Part shown: positions 32,809 to 43,323 of the stretch, in pieces | Layout of the letters: each line of letters opens with the position of its first letter | Position numbering within the stretch: position 1 is the stretch's first letter | DNA from: Ovis canadensis | Taxonomy: Eukaryota > Chordata > Mammalia > Artiodactyla > Bovidae | Direction of reading: 5' to 3' | Assembly (NCBI RefSeq): GCF_042477335.2 | Contig: NC_091263.1 | Coordinates: 66,334,501-66,398,500 of the forward strand | DNA: 64,000 nucleotides | Program-made: the position numbers and the translations under genes | Notes under the pieces: generated by a model | Databases searched by the model: none | The model's input: the letters and a program-made list of their open reading frames with translations, nothing else | Told to the model about the DNA's origin: nothing

Positions 32809-33562
32809 CATATGTGATTCAGTTCAGTCCACTCAGTCGTGTCCAACTCTTTGCAACCCCATGGACTGCAGCACGCCAGGCCTCCCTGTCCATCATCAAC
32901 TCTCAGAGTTTACTCAAACTCATGTCCATTGAGTCAGTGATGCCATCCAACCATCTCATCCTCTGTCATCCCCTTCTCCTCCCACCTTCAATCTTTCCCA
33001 GCATCAGGGTCTTTTCAAATGAATCAGTTCTTCGCATCAGGTGGCCAAAGTATTGGAGTTTCAGCTTCAGCATCAGTGCTTCCAGTGAACATTCAGGACT
33101 GAGTTCCTTTAGGATGGACTGGTTGGATCTCCTTGCAGTCCAAGGGGCTCTCAAGAGTCTTCTTTAGCACCACAGTTCAAAAGCATCAATTCTTTGGCGC
33201 TCAACTTTCTTTATAGTCCAACTCTCATACCCATACATGACTACTGGAAAAATCATAGCCTTGACTAGACAGAACTTTGTTGGCAAAATAATGTTTCTGC
33301 TTTTGAATATGCTGTCTAGATTGGTCATAACTTTTCTTCCAAGGAGCAAATGTCCTTTAATTTCATGGCTGCTGTCACCATCTGCAGTGATTTTTGGAGC
33401 CCCAAAAGATAAAGTCTGACAGTGTTTCCATTGTTTCCCCATCTATTTGCCATGAATTGATGGGACCAGATGCCATGATCTGTTTCCTAATGTTGAGTTT
33501 TAAGCCAACTCTTTTCACTCTCCTCTTTCACTTTCATCAAGAGGTTCTTTAGTTCATATGTG
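32809..33562 (-). mobile_element. BovB 3' part with 8-bp TSD
   Basis: The antisense element (32817-33554) starts at the RTE tail and ends in the region just after the YADD box ('cactttcatcaagaggttct'). The repeat catatgtg at 32809-32816 and 33555-33562 fits the target duplication. Frames on the minus strand (32966-33154, 33164-33442) are RT thumb and carboxy-terminal remnants. Confidence 0.92.
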
Positions 33563-34360
33563 GTAAGTCCTGTTAATAGGTATATAAGAAGTGCAGGAGT
33601 GGGTATATGAATTGGAGGGGGCAGGCAGAAGGTCATCAAGCTTGGCAGGGGACTTGGAAGTAGCTGTGGCAGTATATAGCGAAGAGAACAGGGAACAGCA
33701 TCCATGCTGATGGAAATGTTTCTGAGACAGAAGGAGTATCTGGTAGGCCTGAGAAAGGAGAAGGAAGGGGATAACTGAAATTGGTGTCTAGCTTGGAATA
33801 CACAGAACGTGATGACTCTATTATCTTATGGAGTGGAGCATTCTAACACTTCTGAATCTTCTTAGCCATTTTATGTCTAAGGAGCTCAAAGCCCAAAGCC
33901 AATTCTAGTCCTGAAGCCTGGGACACATCTAGGGGCTGATTATTCCAGGCAGCAGGAAGAAGGAACAAAGTAACTTTTTTAGCTCCCACCTGTGTGGTTC
34001 CCTACAACAGTTAAGTTCTTGCTTAGACCTGCAGTGGGCTACGGTGTGAAGTAATGCTAATTTCACCAGACAGGAAATCTATCTTATTCATTTTCGTATA
34101 GGTGCTCTTCACTGTGTGGCCCTTCCTGATATGCCAGTACTCAGTCAACATCTGTTGGATGAGTGAATTCAGGCTTGGCAATGGTAGTTCTACTTTGGAG
34201 TCTGGGTAAGGTGAGAGAGGGGGAAAGCCCTGTTTGGGCTAAGACACCTGACTTATTAATTGGTGTGTGATGTAGGCCAGTTATTTCAGTTAGCTGTGAT
34301 TGTCCTAAAGTCCCTTCCAGTGCTCCAGATTCGTAGTGCTATCCCTTTCTCACTTATCTG
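33563..34360. other. Unique stretch
   Basis: No gene is recognised. Faint MIR-like patches occur near 34080-34170 and 34250-34330. Confidence 0.45.
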
Positions 34361-34361
34361 T

Positions 34362-34935
34362 TATTTAATTTTATTAAGTATAGTTGATATGCAATATTTT
34401 AATTTTCAAGTATATAACATAGTGAGTTAACATTTAAGTACATTACAAAATGATCACCACAATAAGACTAATAACCATCAAAATTATTTCAGTGTTTAGT
34501 AATTATTAACTATATCCCTTATGTTGTATATTACATTCCTGAGACTTAGTTGTAGCTGGAAGTTCATACCTCTTAATCCTTTTCACCTATTTTGCCCAAC
34601 TCCCCACCCTCCTCCTTCTCTAGCACTCATCAGTTCTGTGTATCTATGAACTCGTTTCTGTTTTTGCTTTGTTTCATTTTTTAAAATCCTATAGATAATT
34701 TAAATCATATGGTATTCATCTTTGTCTTGATTCATTTAATATAATACCCTCTGGGTCTGTTCCTGTTGCTGCAAATGACAAAATTTCATTTTTTCCAATG
34801 GCTGAGTAATATTCTATTGTATAAATATACCACACCTTTTTCATCCATTCATCTACTGATATGCACTTGCAATGAACATAGGGGTGCCTATATCTTTTCC
34901 ACTTAGTGTTTTTATTTTCTTTGGGTAAATACCCC
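34362..34935 (-). mobile_element. L1 antisense 3' region
   Basis: Landmarks in order: 'aagtatagttgatatgcaat', 'tgctgcaaatgacaaaattt', 'gagtaatattctattgtata' and 'ttttcatccattcatctact'. The small minus frame at 34716-34943 (KVWYIYTIEYYSAIGKNEIL) is the L1 ORF2 carboxy terminus. Confidence 0.85.
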
Positions 34936-34954
34936 CCCTCCACTTATCCTTTTA

Positions 34955-35084
34955 CTCCCCCTCCCTTTCTTTTTTGGCAGCCTAGAAGGCATATGGGATC
35001 TTCGTTCCCCAACCAGGGATCAAACTTGCACCCCTTGCATTGAAAGCATGGAATCTTAACCACTGGACTGCCAGGGAAGCCCCC
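34955..35084 (-). mobile_element. CHR-2-type SINE with 9-bp TSD
   Basis: The antisense body 'catatgggatcttcgttccc' and head 'accactggactgccagggaa'. The repeat atcctttta lies at 34946-34954 and 35085-35093. Confidence 0.92.
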
Positions 35085-35093
35085 ATCCTTTTA

Positions 35094-35585
35094 ATCCCTT
35101 CATATATGTCTAGGCTCTTAAGCCTCCTTTACAGTCATTATGATATTAATTGTAAACTCTGTAAGTGCTTCTTGTTAGGCACCAACATAAGCACTTTGCA
35201 TATATTAACACATTTGATCCACAAAACACTAATAAGGTAGGCGCCATTATTATGCATTTTATACTTGAGGAAACTGAGGTACAGAGATATTATATATCTT
35301 CCACAAGCTCACAAGCTTGTAAGTAGCAGTGCTCAGGGAGTCCAGGTCAGAGTCCAGTTTTAACTACCTAAGTATGCTATCTCCAGGTCATCTTACCAGT
35401 AATTATGAGAGGCTGGTGATGTATTCTCTCATTTTTTATAAATAAGGCAACTGACGCTTAACTGCTTTACTGTTACACATCTAGAAAGTATCAGGGCTAG
35501 ACCTCTGGCTTTCAACCAAGTCAGTGTTCTTTCTGGTTACCAGTGTTCTTTCTGCTCTAGAAGTTGAGTATATGGCCCCTAATGC
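35094..35585. other. Unique DNA with MIR
   Basis: A sense MIR relic spans about 35170-35350 ('tacttgaggaaactgaggta'). Nothing else is recognised. Confidence 0.55.
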
Positions 35586-35871
35586 CTGGTTGCGGAGAAG
35601 GCAATGGCAACCCACTCCAGTGCTCTTGCCTGGAAAATCCCATGGACGAAGGAGCCTGGTAGGCTGTAGTCCATGGGGTCGATAAGAGTCAGGCACGACT
35701 GAGCGACTTCACTTTCACTTTTCACTTTCATGCATTGGAGAAGGAAATGGCAACCCACTCCAGTGTTCTTGCCTGGAGAATCCCAGGGATGGCAGAGCCT
35801 GGTGGGCTGCCATCTATGGGGTCGAACAGAGTCGGACACGACTGAAGCGACTTAGCAGCAGTGTCTGGTTG
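35586..35871 (+). mobile_element. Bov-A2 SINE with TSD
   Basis: Two Bov-A monomers in sense are joined by 'cacttttcactttcatgcat' and end 'gaagcgacttagcagcag'. The repeat ctggttg lies at 35586-35592 and 35865-35871. Confidence 0.95.
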
Positions 35872-35877
35872 ACAGAG

Positions 35878-36060
35878 TTAAATCCCACTCTGTCAATTAC
35901 TGGCTCGCTGACATTAGGTTGGTTCTGTGTTTGTTTTCTCATCTGTAAAATGAGAATGAGAACATGAACACCAACCGTACAGAATTGCGATGATTAAATG
36001 AGTTATTAGGTGTCGAGTGCCTGGCGCATAGTGAGCATTCAATAGGGTGTCAGCTATCAC
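35878..36060 (-). mobile_element. MIR SINE relic
   Basis: The antisense MIR order is 'tctgtcaattactggctcgc', 'tttctcatctgtaaaatgag', 'tgattaaatgagttatt' and 'gcctggcgcatagtgagcat'. Confidence 0.85.
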
Positions 36061-36339
36061 TTTTAAGATCTGAACCAGCATTACCCAAAACACAATGTGA
36101 ACCAAACAGTAATTCTATTTTTCTCCTAGTAGCCGCATTTTAAAAAGTAGTAAAAAATAAGCAAGATTATTTTAAACATATTTTATTTGACCAAAGATAT
36201 ACCAAACTGCAATCAATTTTCTAACGACCCACATTGTGATCAATTTAAGCTTAAGAATGAGCTAAGCCTCGAAATTTCGGTGTGTATTCTATACTTTATA
36301 GCACATCTCAGCTTGGACCAGCCACGTCACTTGGGACTG
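36061..36339. other. AT-rich stretch bordering the CpG island
   Basis: No repeat or gene is recognised. Base composition changes sharply at about 36340. Confidence 0.5.
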
Positions 36340-36449
36340 GTGGCAGAGCAGCCCGTGAGAGGCCCCCCCAGTCGCGTCTTCATCCAGCAACAGTTCTTCA
36401 CCGCGACCAGCCGGCCGGCGCCCCGGCCCCGCCCCGCGCCCCTCCCAGG

Positions 36450-36459
36450 TTACGTCATA
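36450..36459. promoter_or_regulatory. CRE/ATF-like site
   Basis: ttacgtcata contains the half-palindromic tacgtca core of a cAMP-response element. It lies within the CpG island, upstream of the CCAAT pair on the plus strand. Confidence 0.5.
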
Positions 36460-36669
36460 GAACCCACTGGCCCTGCCGGCGGGGAGACCCGGGCCCGGCC
36501 GCGTGTACTGGGCCTCTCGTATCTTCCCCTTTCCCTGCACTCAAATTCTAAAGGAAGAGACGACCAGCACACAGAGCAACGGGGGAGGTCGGTCGGTCCT
36601 CCCGCCGCCCAGGTAGCAGCAGCAGCGGCGGGCTGGCGGGAGACGGGCGTCTGAAGACCCCTCACGTAC

Positions 36670-36735
36670 CTCGCCCGCCACTGCCCTCCTCCGCTCGGCC
36701 GCTACCCCGCCTAGGTCGAGGCGGCGGGGCCGGCC
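36670..36735 (-). other. Candidate divergent first exon (minus strand)
   Basis: On the minus strand, cgag|gtacgtgag (exon end at 36670) is a near-consensus 5' splice site a short distance downstream of the CCAAT pair in that direction. It may mark an upstream antisense transcript or a second gene. This is motif evidence only. Confidence 0.3.
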
Positions 36736-36738
36736 CCT

Positions 36739-36785
36739 ATTGGTCCGCCGCGGGCCTCCGCCTGCCCCCTCGCCCCGCTTATTGG
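36739..36785. promoter_or_regulatory. Paired reversed CCAAT boxes (NF-Y type)
   Basis: ATTGG at 36739-36743 and 36781-36785 are 42 bp apart, about four helical turns, a common arrangement for NF-Y in TATA-less promoters. Confidence 0.65.
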
Positions 36786-36849
36786 CCAAGGCCGCCGCGC
36801 CCGCGGGATAGGCGGCGGCGGCGCCCCTCCCTCGCGCCTGCCCTCAAGA

Positions 36850-36975
36850 GGGCGACGAGGAAGCGGCCGCCTCCCTGCGTCCCGCCCCTCGGGCTCGCTT
36901 GCTGGCTCCTGGCTCCTCCCGGCCCTCTCCCGGCTCCCTCCGGCTCCGGCTCCGGCGCGGCGGCGGCGGGTAGGT
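36850..36975 (+). other. Candidate non-coding first exon (plus strand)
   Basis: GC-rich transcribed-looking sequence starts about 70-100 bp downstream of the second CCAAT box. It includes a ctccgg tandem and a GGC run and meets a possible 5' splice site, cgg|gtaggt at 36970 or tag|gtgcag at 36974. No initiator Met with good context and a long frame is seen, so a 5' UTR exon is the simplest reading. The start is approximate and transcription is inferred. Confidence 0.4.
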
Positions 36976-37290
36976 GCAGCGGCAGGCGGGGCCCGATCGG
37001 AGGAGCGGCTTCCTCACTGTCCCCGGGACTGCCCGAGCCTCCCCCGCGGTCGCCCGGGACCCCACCAGGCCCGCCCGAAGTAGGGAAGGGCGGTGGCCGC
37101 CGGCCTGCGGGACGCGGGGGCGGTCGGGCGAGGGGGGCCTGCGGGCGCGATCTTCCAAGTCTTGGAGGCACGATAAGGGGGTCCGCAGGGCGGGGCGGAC
37201 CCAGAGAGTCTGGAGTGACGGGGCTGAGCCGCCTTTCTCAGGCGCGGGATTGGGGCTGAGCCGGGTGAGCGAGGGTCGGCTGCAGCCTGG

Positions 37291-39092
37291 GGCCCTGGGT
37301 GGGGCTCGGAGACACAGGAGAACTCAAAGGTTGTGCTGTGAAGCTTTTGAGGGTCAGTTGAAGTGGGGCGGAGGTGAACCTCAGATAGGGTGCTAGGCCA
37401 GGGAGTTACGGGAGGAGGTAGGGGGTAGTGGTCAAGAGAACGTGGCCCCAGGCTGGGCTCTCCCGGCGCGCGCTGCCCTAGCACAAGATTTGGGGAGTAA
37501 GCATGTGTCTGGCTGCGGGAGTGCGCATGGGTCGCTGTAAAGCCCGCGGATGCGAGGATAGGACCTGGAGGGGAGTTAGAAACGTTACCCAGAACGGAGA
37601 TTGTGATTTAGCACATGGGCCAGGTTCTCCACTAGTGTGTTGCTTGAGCTGTTCTTTGGAGAAATTACTCCTTGAGCGGGGTGGGGTTGGAGGGGAAAGG
37701 AAGTGTTAGGGTTTTTGCTTTCATACTGGAATGGGTAAAGTGAATGCATTTGGTGCTTTGGGGAGGAGACAGGATTACGTTTAGCTTTGTGTTTTAGGAC
37801 CCAGACCCAGAGTGAAACGTGCTTCTCAGGATAGGGTTACCAAGCTTTCTCCCGGGAACCCCCTCTTCTCCACTCCCTCCTCGGTCCAGTTACAGTATTG
37901 CTCCCCAGGGCCTCTCGATTCCTTTTCCCTGGCTCCCTAGGATTGCTGTGTTTCTTGCTCTGTGTGTGTCCCGCCCATTTCCCTGCTGCTGCACTTTTGG
38001 CAACTGCCTCTGCTCTTTCCCAGGGATGGTTGTGGCATTGCATCAGGGGATATTTGTGCTTGTAATTTGCTCACTCAGCCCAGGAAGAGGGAGAATAGTA
38101 TGCTGCAGAGATGGGGGCTGGGGGAGGGGGAGGTGGTGCTGGGCAGACAGAGAAATGGGTGTGGTGAGGGAGTACAGCTGCTCTAGGCCTATAGGGTAGC
38201 ACTGCCCAGTCATCAGCTCAAAGAGATTCAAAGAGCGGCAGCAGCAGCTATTTTTATAAATCAGTCCTGAATCCAAGCTGAGCACATGGATTTAGAGTGA
38301 ACAGTTGTCATGCTCTAACTATTACAGGCTGGGTGTTTGGTCGACAACACTAGAGTTGCTAAGCAAGAGACTCCTGTACAGTGCAGGGGGTACTTTACTT
38401 GCAACGTTTTAACTTTGCATTTTTCAACTCTGTTGTACAGCACGTCTCTCTTCTGGGGATGTCTTTTAAATTGTTGTGGTTTGACGGTCCATACTGCTGC
38501 TTTTTAAATGAAATGTTTTTGCCTCAGTTATATGCTTGCTTTCAAATATGGCTTAAGTAGAAGAAAGCTATCACTTCTTGAGTACTTGCTGTCTGCCAGG
38601 CACTAGTTGTAGGTGTTTATTTCTAGGTGAGAAAATTGAGACTGATGGAAATCAGAGGTCACACAGATTAAGTGGCATCCACACCAGGGTCCTTCTGACT
38701 CCCACACAGTAGTTCAGAAACTGTAGGTTCACACAGGGGTGATTCAAACACTTGAGAATTTATTCGTGCAAAGTAATCTCACTGGAGAATGACAATCCAG
38801 ATATCAATTTATTTACGTCCAAAGTTTTAAGTGCCATATGAACAACTGGCATTAATTACCTACAGGCCCAGGACACCTCCTTTGTTTCTGGGCAGGCAAA
38901 TCAGTAATAAGAGTGCAGTTGATTATAGAATTGAAACTAAGAGCACTGGATGTTCTTAGGGAATGTTTTAATCAAGTTACAGAAGCCTAGTGGATCAGTC
39001 TTCTTTCTGCATTGTGCTAACTCACATATTTACTCACATATTTATGTTGGACAGTGCTGGGGAGAGGAGATTCTAACACATTTCCTCACTGT
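37291..39092. other. Probable first-intron DNA
   Basis: Composition falls from GC-rich to AT-rich. A sense MIR relic spans about 38570-38705 ('tgtctgccaggcactagttg'). No exon is recognised. Confidence 0.5.
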
Positions 39093-39096
39093 CTCA

Positions 39097-39430
39097 GTTT
39101 TTTTTTTTTTTTTTTGTAATGGATAATTTTATTTACTTATTGTTGGGCAGGGACTTTTTCTAGCTTGGGCGAGAGGGGGCTACTCTGTAGTTGCAGTGCG
39201 TAAACTTCTCGTTGAGTTGGCTTCTCTTGGTGCCTAACACTGTCTCTAGGTACTGGGGGTTTCAGCAGTTGTGGTACCCAGGCTCTAGAGCACAGCCTTA
39301 ATAGATGTGGTGCACAGGCTTAGTTGCTCCGTGGCATGTGGGATATTCCTGGATCAGGGATCAAGGATCTAACCTGTATGTCCTCCATTGACAGGTGGAT
39401 TCCTTACCACTGAGCCACCAAGGAAGCCTC
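39097..39430 (-). mobile_element. CHR-1-type SINE (long form)
   Basis: The poly-T start (antisense tail), 'ctttttctagcttgggcgag', 'gctccgtggcatgtgggata' and the antisense head 'ccactgagccaccaaggaag'. A tcagttttt-type duplication lies near 39093 and 39432. Confidence 0.9.
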
Positions 39431-39439
39431 TTCAGTTTT

Positions 39440-40134
39440 TTAAGGTGTCTCTGCATATATTTGTCATCCCAGCATTTATTTACTTGAGTTAAAATCCCCA
39501 AATTTATAAATATGCTTATATTACATATTTAAACAGTCATTTTCCATTGTTTGGTGACAGTGAAGGAAACACCTGGATTTTCTTAGGTTTACGTGGCTTG
39601 GCTTTATTTTTTTAGAGGGTATAAAAATGTTCGTGTACTAATTGGCTTTCAAGGGAGAGAGTGACAAGTTTGTCAAACGTTATCAGAGTGGCTTGAGAAC
39701 AGGGAAAGATGCTTGCAGTTTTAACTTTGGGTGTAGAGTGGGGGTGGGTGGGGATGAGCATTCCTTTGTGTGGTTTGAACCTCCCACCTACACCAAGATA
39801 GGTGGCTTAGTTTTAAAGATGTGGTTCCTATTGATCTTAGGGTCTTGTTCTTTTCTTCCCTGATCTTGTCTCTGAACTTGGTGATCCATCCTTTGGCTGT
39901 GTAAACTTTTGCTGTTGACACTTCAAACTTTTGGCATCACTATTCTCCTTTTCCTGTTTATTTTAAAGTATTAATCATCACTTGTTGATATGTAGGTTTT
40001 ATTTTCCTTAAAAAGCAAGGACATCTGAAAGGAACATTTTGAAGTTGTCTTGATATAGTTCATATGGTTTGCTCAATTTGAAAAGGAAACCGAGTAGGTA
40101 TCTCTGATTTCTTTGTCCTTCTAAATGGCATTCT
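39440..40134. other. AT-rich intronic-type DNA
   Basis: No gene or repeat family is recognised. Confidence 0.4.
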
Positions 40135-40275
40135 TAGAACCAGACTGTGTGTGTGTGCGCGCTCAGTCAGTCAGTCTTGTCCAGCTTTTTCCGACTTCAT
40201 GGTCTATCACCAAACTTCTGCATTGGCAGGCAGTTTCTTTACCACTGTGCCACCTGGGAAGCCCCCTAGAACCAG
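40135..40275 (-). mobile_element. Internally deleted Bov-tA SINE with TSD
   Basis: The antisense tail 'cagtcagtcttgtccagctt' jumps directly to the antisense head 'ttctttaccactgtgccacc', so the middle (about 90 bp) is missing. A perfect tagaaccag duplication lies at 40135-40143 and 40267-40275. Confidence 0.88.
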
Positions 40276-41396
40276 CTCACTGTGACAGCCTTATTGCTTG
40301 AAGTGAGTGTGTTGAGGACAATTAGGGTCAAGAAAGGGGATCAAACAAATATATATTGTACCCACTACCTTCAGTTTCTTGGTTTCCTCTTGCCTTTAAC
40401 GCTTGACACTTCTGAAGAGTAGTGATCATTTGTAGAGTGTTCCTGAATTTGAGTTTTCTGTTTTTTGTTATTTTGTTTTGTTTTGTTTTGATTAGTCTGA
40501 GATTAAGCATTTTAGCGAAGAATATCAGGGAGATAGTATGGCCTTCCTGTCACACATTTTGTATCAGATGCTATCTGATATCATCATGGCTTATTGCTGA
40601 TATTAACTTTAGTAACTTGATTTTAGTGACTTGGCTGCCTGGTTTTTTATAAAGCGACTCTTTTTCCGTTTCCTTACTTCATTTGTTAGAAGCTAGAAAT
40701 GAGTCACCGAGTCAAGCCCACACTCCAGGGCAAGGGAATTTAAGCTCCACCTCCTGAGTATCAAAGAATTTGTGAGCATATGTTAAAACCACCCACAGTA
40801 ATTAGTAAATATCTCTGAGAGGCTATACAGAGATCTGATTTTTTTCTGAAAGTTTCATCCTCTAATGTCAGTGAAACGCCCACAGCAGCAATTACTGTGC
40901 TGTTCTACCGGTGATTTTCTATTTCTCTCATTCCTCCTACATTATTGTTTGGAATTCTTCTGTAAGAAAGATTTGTGTTTTTTCCTCCCATTTACTTAAT
41001 TTAATCATTTAGTGTGGATTAATGAATATTTTTCCCCCTCTGGGTTGTATTTCATTGTATAAATCCTTCTAGCTTTGACCATTTGGCACCTATGTTCTTT
41101 TGACACGTCCCTCTCCTACCCTGTCCCTTTTTTTTTTTTTTTGAGCACATTTTTACTTTCTGATATCACAGATGCCCCAGTCTGATCTTGTATTTTCTCT
41201 GCCTCAGTCCTAGAATCAACCATTTCTCCTGGTTTCTTATATTGGAAAAAAATATTTAGAAACCAAGATCTGGTTTCTAAATGAACTGGGTGTTCATTTA
41301 CTCATTGCTACTGGGATATTACTGCTTCTTGACACTCTTAGGGAACAGAGTTAGGAAATATATTTATGTATACTGACCCAGGTATAGACATCTGAT
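40276..41396. other. AT-rich DNA with an old repeat piece
   Basis: A run of TTTTG units lies at about 40470-40490. Bases 40664-40800 resemble the 3' end of the unresolved old repeat at 15390-15905. No exon is recognised. Confidence 0.45.
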
Positions 41397-41503
41397 TTTT
41401 GTTTTTTTTGGCCACCCCTCACAGAGTATTAGTTCCCTGAACCTGTGCCTTCAACAGTGAAAGGACAGAGTCCTAAGCACTGGACCACCAGGGAATTCCC
41501 TAC
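41397..41503 (-). mobile_element. CHR-2-type SINE
   Basis: The antisense body 'gagtattagttccctgaacc' and head 'actggaccaccagggaattc'. Confidence 0.8.
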
Positions 41504-42650
41504 ACATACCTGTTTCTGTATCTATCTGTATATAAATATAAACATGGATTCATGCTGGTTTCTCTGACTCTAATCCAGCATCACAGAGTTCATTGTAGCA
41601 TTCTCCTCCTTGCTTATTTGTAATTTCTTTCTTTGACAGTGAGATACTTGGTTCTTATTATTTATAATAGATTTAGTTACTAGTTCAACCCTAATATATA
41701 AAGTAGGAAAGTAAAGTAAAATACAGGGTTTTCTTTCAGTATTTCTTTTTTTAAAATTTAACTTTTAACAGGAATACAGTTGATTTACAATATTGTGTTA
41801 GTTTCAGGTGGAAAGTACCGTTTTAACTGTCACCTGAGGTAAATTCCAAAGCATCTTGCAGTTAACCGATTTAAATTATATTTCTATAATATTGGTATTT
41901 TAAATTACTTTTTTTCAGTTCCAGTGGAGAGATGAAATCATTTGCCCCTGGCCAAACAGGGAATGAGTGACTTTAGCTGAAATAGGTGACCTATTCTCAC
42001 TCCCAAGGATAAGCTTAATCCCAAGCAAAACAATCTCTTCATAGCAGGTATCTTGACTACCTTTGTCCCTTCTTGGTGGGATTGTTCCTTTAATTAACAA
42101 AGTTCCTGGGTTTTATTTTTATTTTTATTTTTTTTCCTGGGTTTTATATTTAAATTTTAAACTTTGGGAGTGTTGAGAGCAAGAACAGTTACTTTACTGG
42201 ACTTCTTTCTACTTGCAGAATCATAGACTTGGAAGAGATCTTAGAGATAATCTAATGCAGCTTTCCACACAGTACAGGTGAATCCTCCAGCCCTTTCTTT
42301 TCATAAGTACTCCCCTAGATAGGGATTTCACTGCTGGTGGCTATCAATTCCAGGTTTGCAAATTTGTCGTTTTAGGAAGACTTCCTTGATCATGATCTCA
42401 GAGGTGCCTCCCGGTAGCTTTTATTTACTGGTTCTACTTTTGCTGTCTACAGTTATCCCCTGTAGATCCAGTGTCCACTTTACAGCTATTCAGTGACAGT
42501 TATTTTGTCCTACTTAAATTTGTTCTTTTCCAGCCTAAGCAGTTTTTTCCTTCTAGCCACGTCTTCTGAAATGTGCTGTCTAAACTGTTTACCATGTTGG
42601 GCATTATCCTTGGACATGCTGCAGTTTGTCACATATGTTCTGTCCTCAAG
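41504..42650. other. AT-rich DNA with small old-repeat pieces
   Basis: An antisense L1 scrap lies at about 41755-41815 ('tttacaatattgtgttagtt'). An ancient repeat-like segment lies near 42215-42300 ('gacttggaagagatcttaga'). No exon is recognised. Confidence 0.45.
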
Positions 42651-42651
42651 A

Positions 42652-42850
42652 GCTTCCCTGGTGGGTCAGATGGTTCAGTTTTGGGAGACCCAGTTTCTAT
42701 CCCTGGGTGGGGAAGATCCTCTGAAGAAGGAAATGGCAACTCATTCCCCATTCTTCCCTGGAGAACTCTATGGACAGAGGAGCCTTGTGCACTAGAGTTC
42801 CTGGGGTCGCAGAGTCCCGACACAACTAAGCTACTAACAACACACACAGA
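42652..42850 (+). mobile_element. Bov-tA SINE
   Basis: The head 'gcttccctggtgggtcagatgg', 'gggagacccagtttctatcc' and a BovB tail 'gagtcccgacacaactaagc'; diverged. Confidence 0.88.
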
Positions 42851-43103
42851 TACTACTGTATTAGGCCTTGGAGGTAAAGTGGTTAAGGAGTTAAAAATGA
42901 TCCCTGCCCTTAGGGAGCTTAGTTTCCATATGTGCTGCTTCAGAATAAATTAGGTTCTTTTCTCTTCCAATATCCACTTTTTTTCAGTGTAAGTTTATAC
43001 TTGTCTGGTAGTAAGCGCATCTCTAGGTCTTTTTTTCTCTAGAGCTGCTGTTAACCAGTCTTTGTCCTTGGTTGGTTTCTTGAAACTATGTATAGAACTT
43101 CTT
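42851..43103. other. Short unique stretch
   Basis: Nothing is recognised between two SINEs. Confidence 0.4.
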
Positions 43104-43114
43104 TACACTCCTAT

Positions 43115-43312
43115 AAGTGAAGTCGCTCAGTCGTGTCCAACTCTTTGCGACCTCAGGGACTGTAGCCTACCACATTCCTCTGTCCATGGGATTTCCCAGT
43201 CAGGAGTACTGGAGTGGGGTGCCATTTCCTTCTCCAGAGGATCTTCCCGACCCAGGGATCAAACCCGGGTCTCCCACATTGTAGGCAGACACTTTACCAT
43301 CTGACCCATCTG
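43115..43312 (-). mobile_element. Bov-tA SINE with TSD
   Basis: The antisense tail 'cgctcagtcgtgtccaactc' and antisense head 'cactttaccatctgacccat'. The repeat tacactc(c/a)tat lies at 43104-43114 and 43313-43323 (10 of 11). Confidence 0.93.
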
Positions 43313-43323
43313 TACACTCATAT

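Larger units (their letters stand above)
36340..37290. promoter_or_regulatory. CpG island, probable host gene promoter
   Basis: Nearly 1 kb of very GC-rich DNA with dense CpG, the only such block in the window and free of interspersed repeats. It holds GC boxes (for example 36427-36435 and 36881-36888), two ATTGG (reversed CCAAT) boxes at 36739-36743 and 36781-36785, and a CRE-like ttacgtcata at 36450-36459. No TATA box is evident, which is usual for a housekeeping promoter. Many frames of 80-156 codons cross it on both strands and are composition artefacts. The gene it serves is not identified. Confidence 0.88.

Noticed and set aside
36187..36654. 155-codon frame entering the CpG island
   Set aside because: It starts in AT-rich flank and runs into GC-rich DNA with no domain; it crosses the presumed promoter.
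36844..37484. Protein genes in the CpG island (frames of 80-156 codons on both strands)
   Set aside because: The frames overlap on both strands, are rich in Pro/Arg/Gly/Ala and lack domains; several start only at non-ATG codons. They are composition effects.
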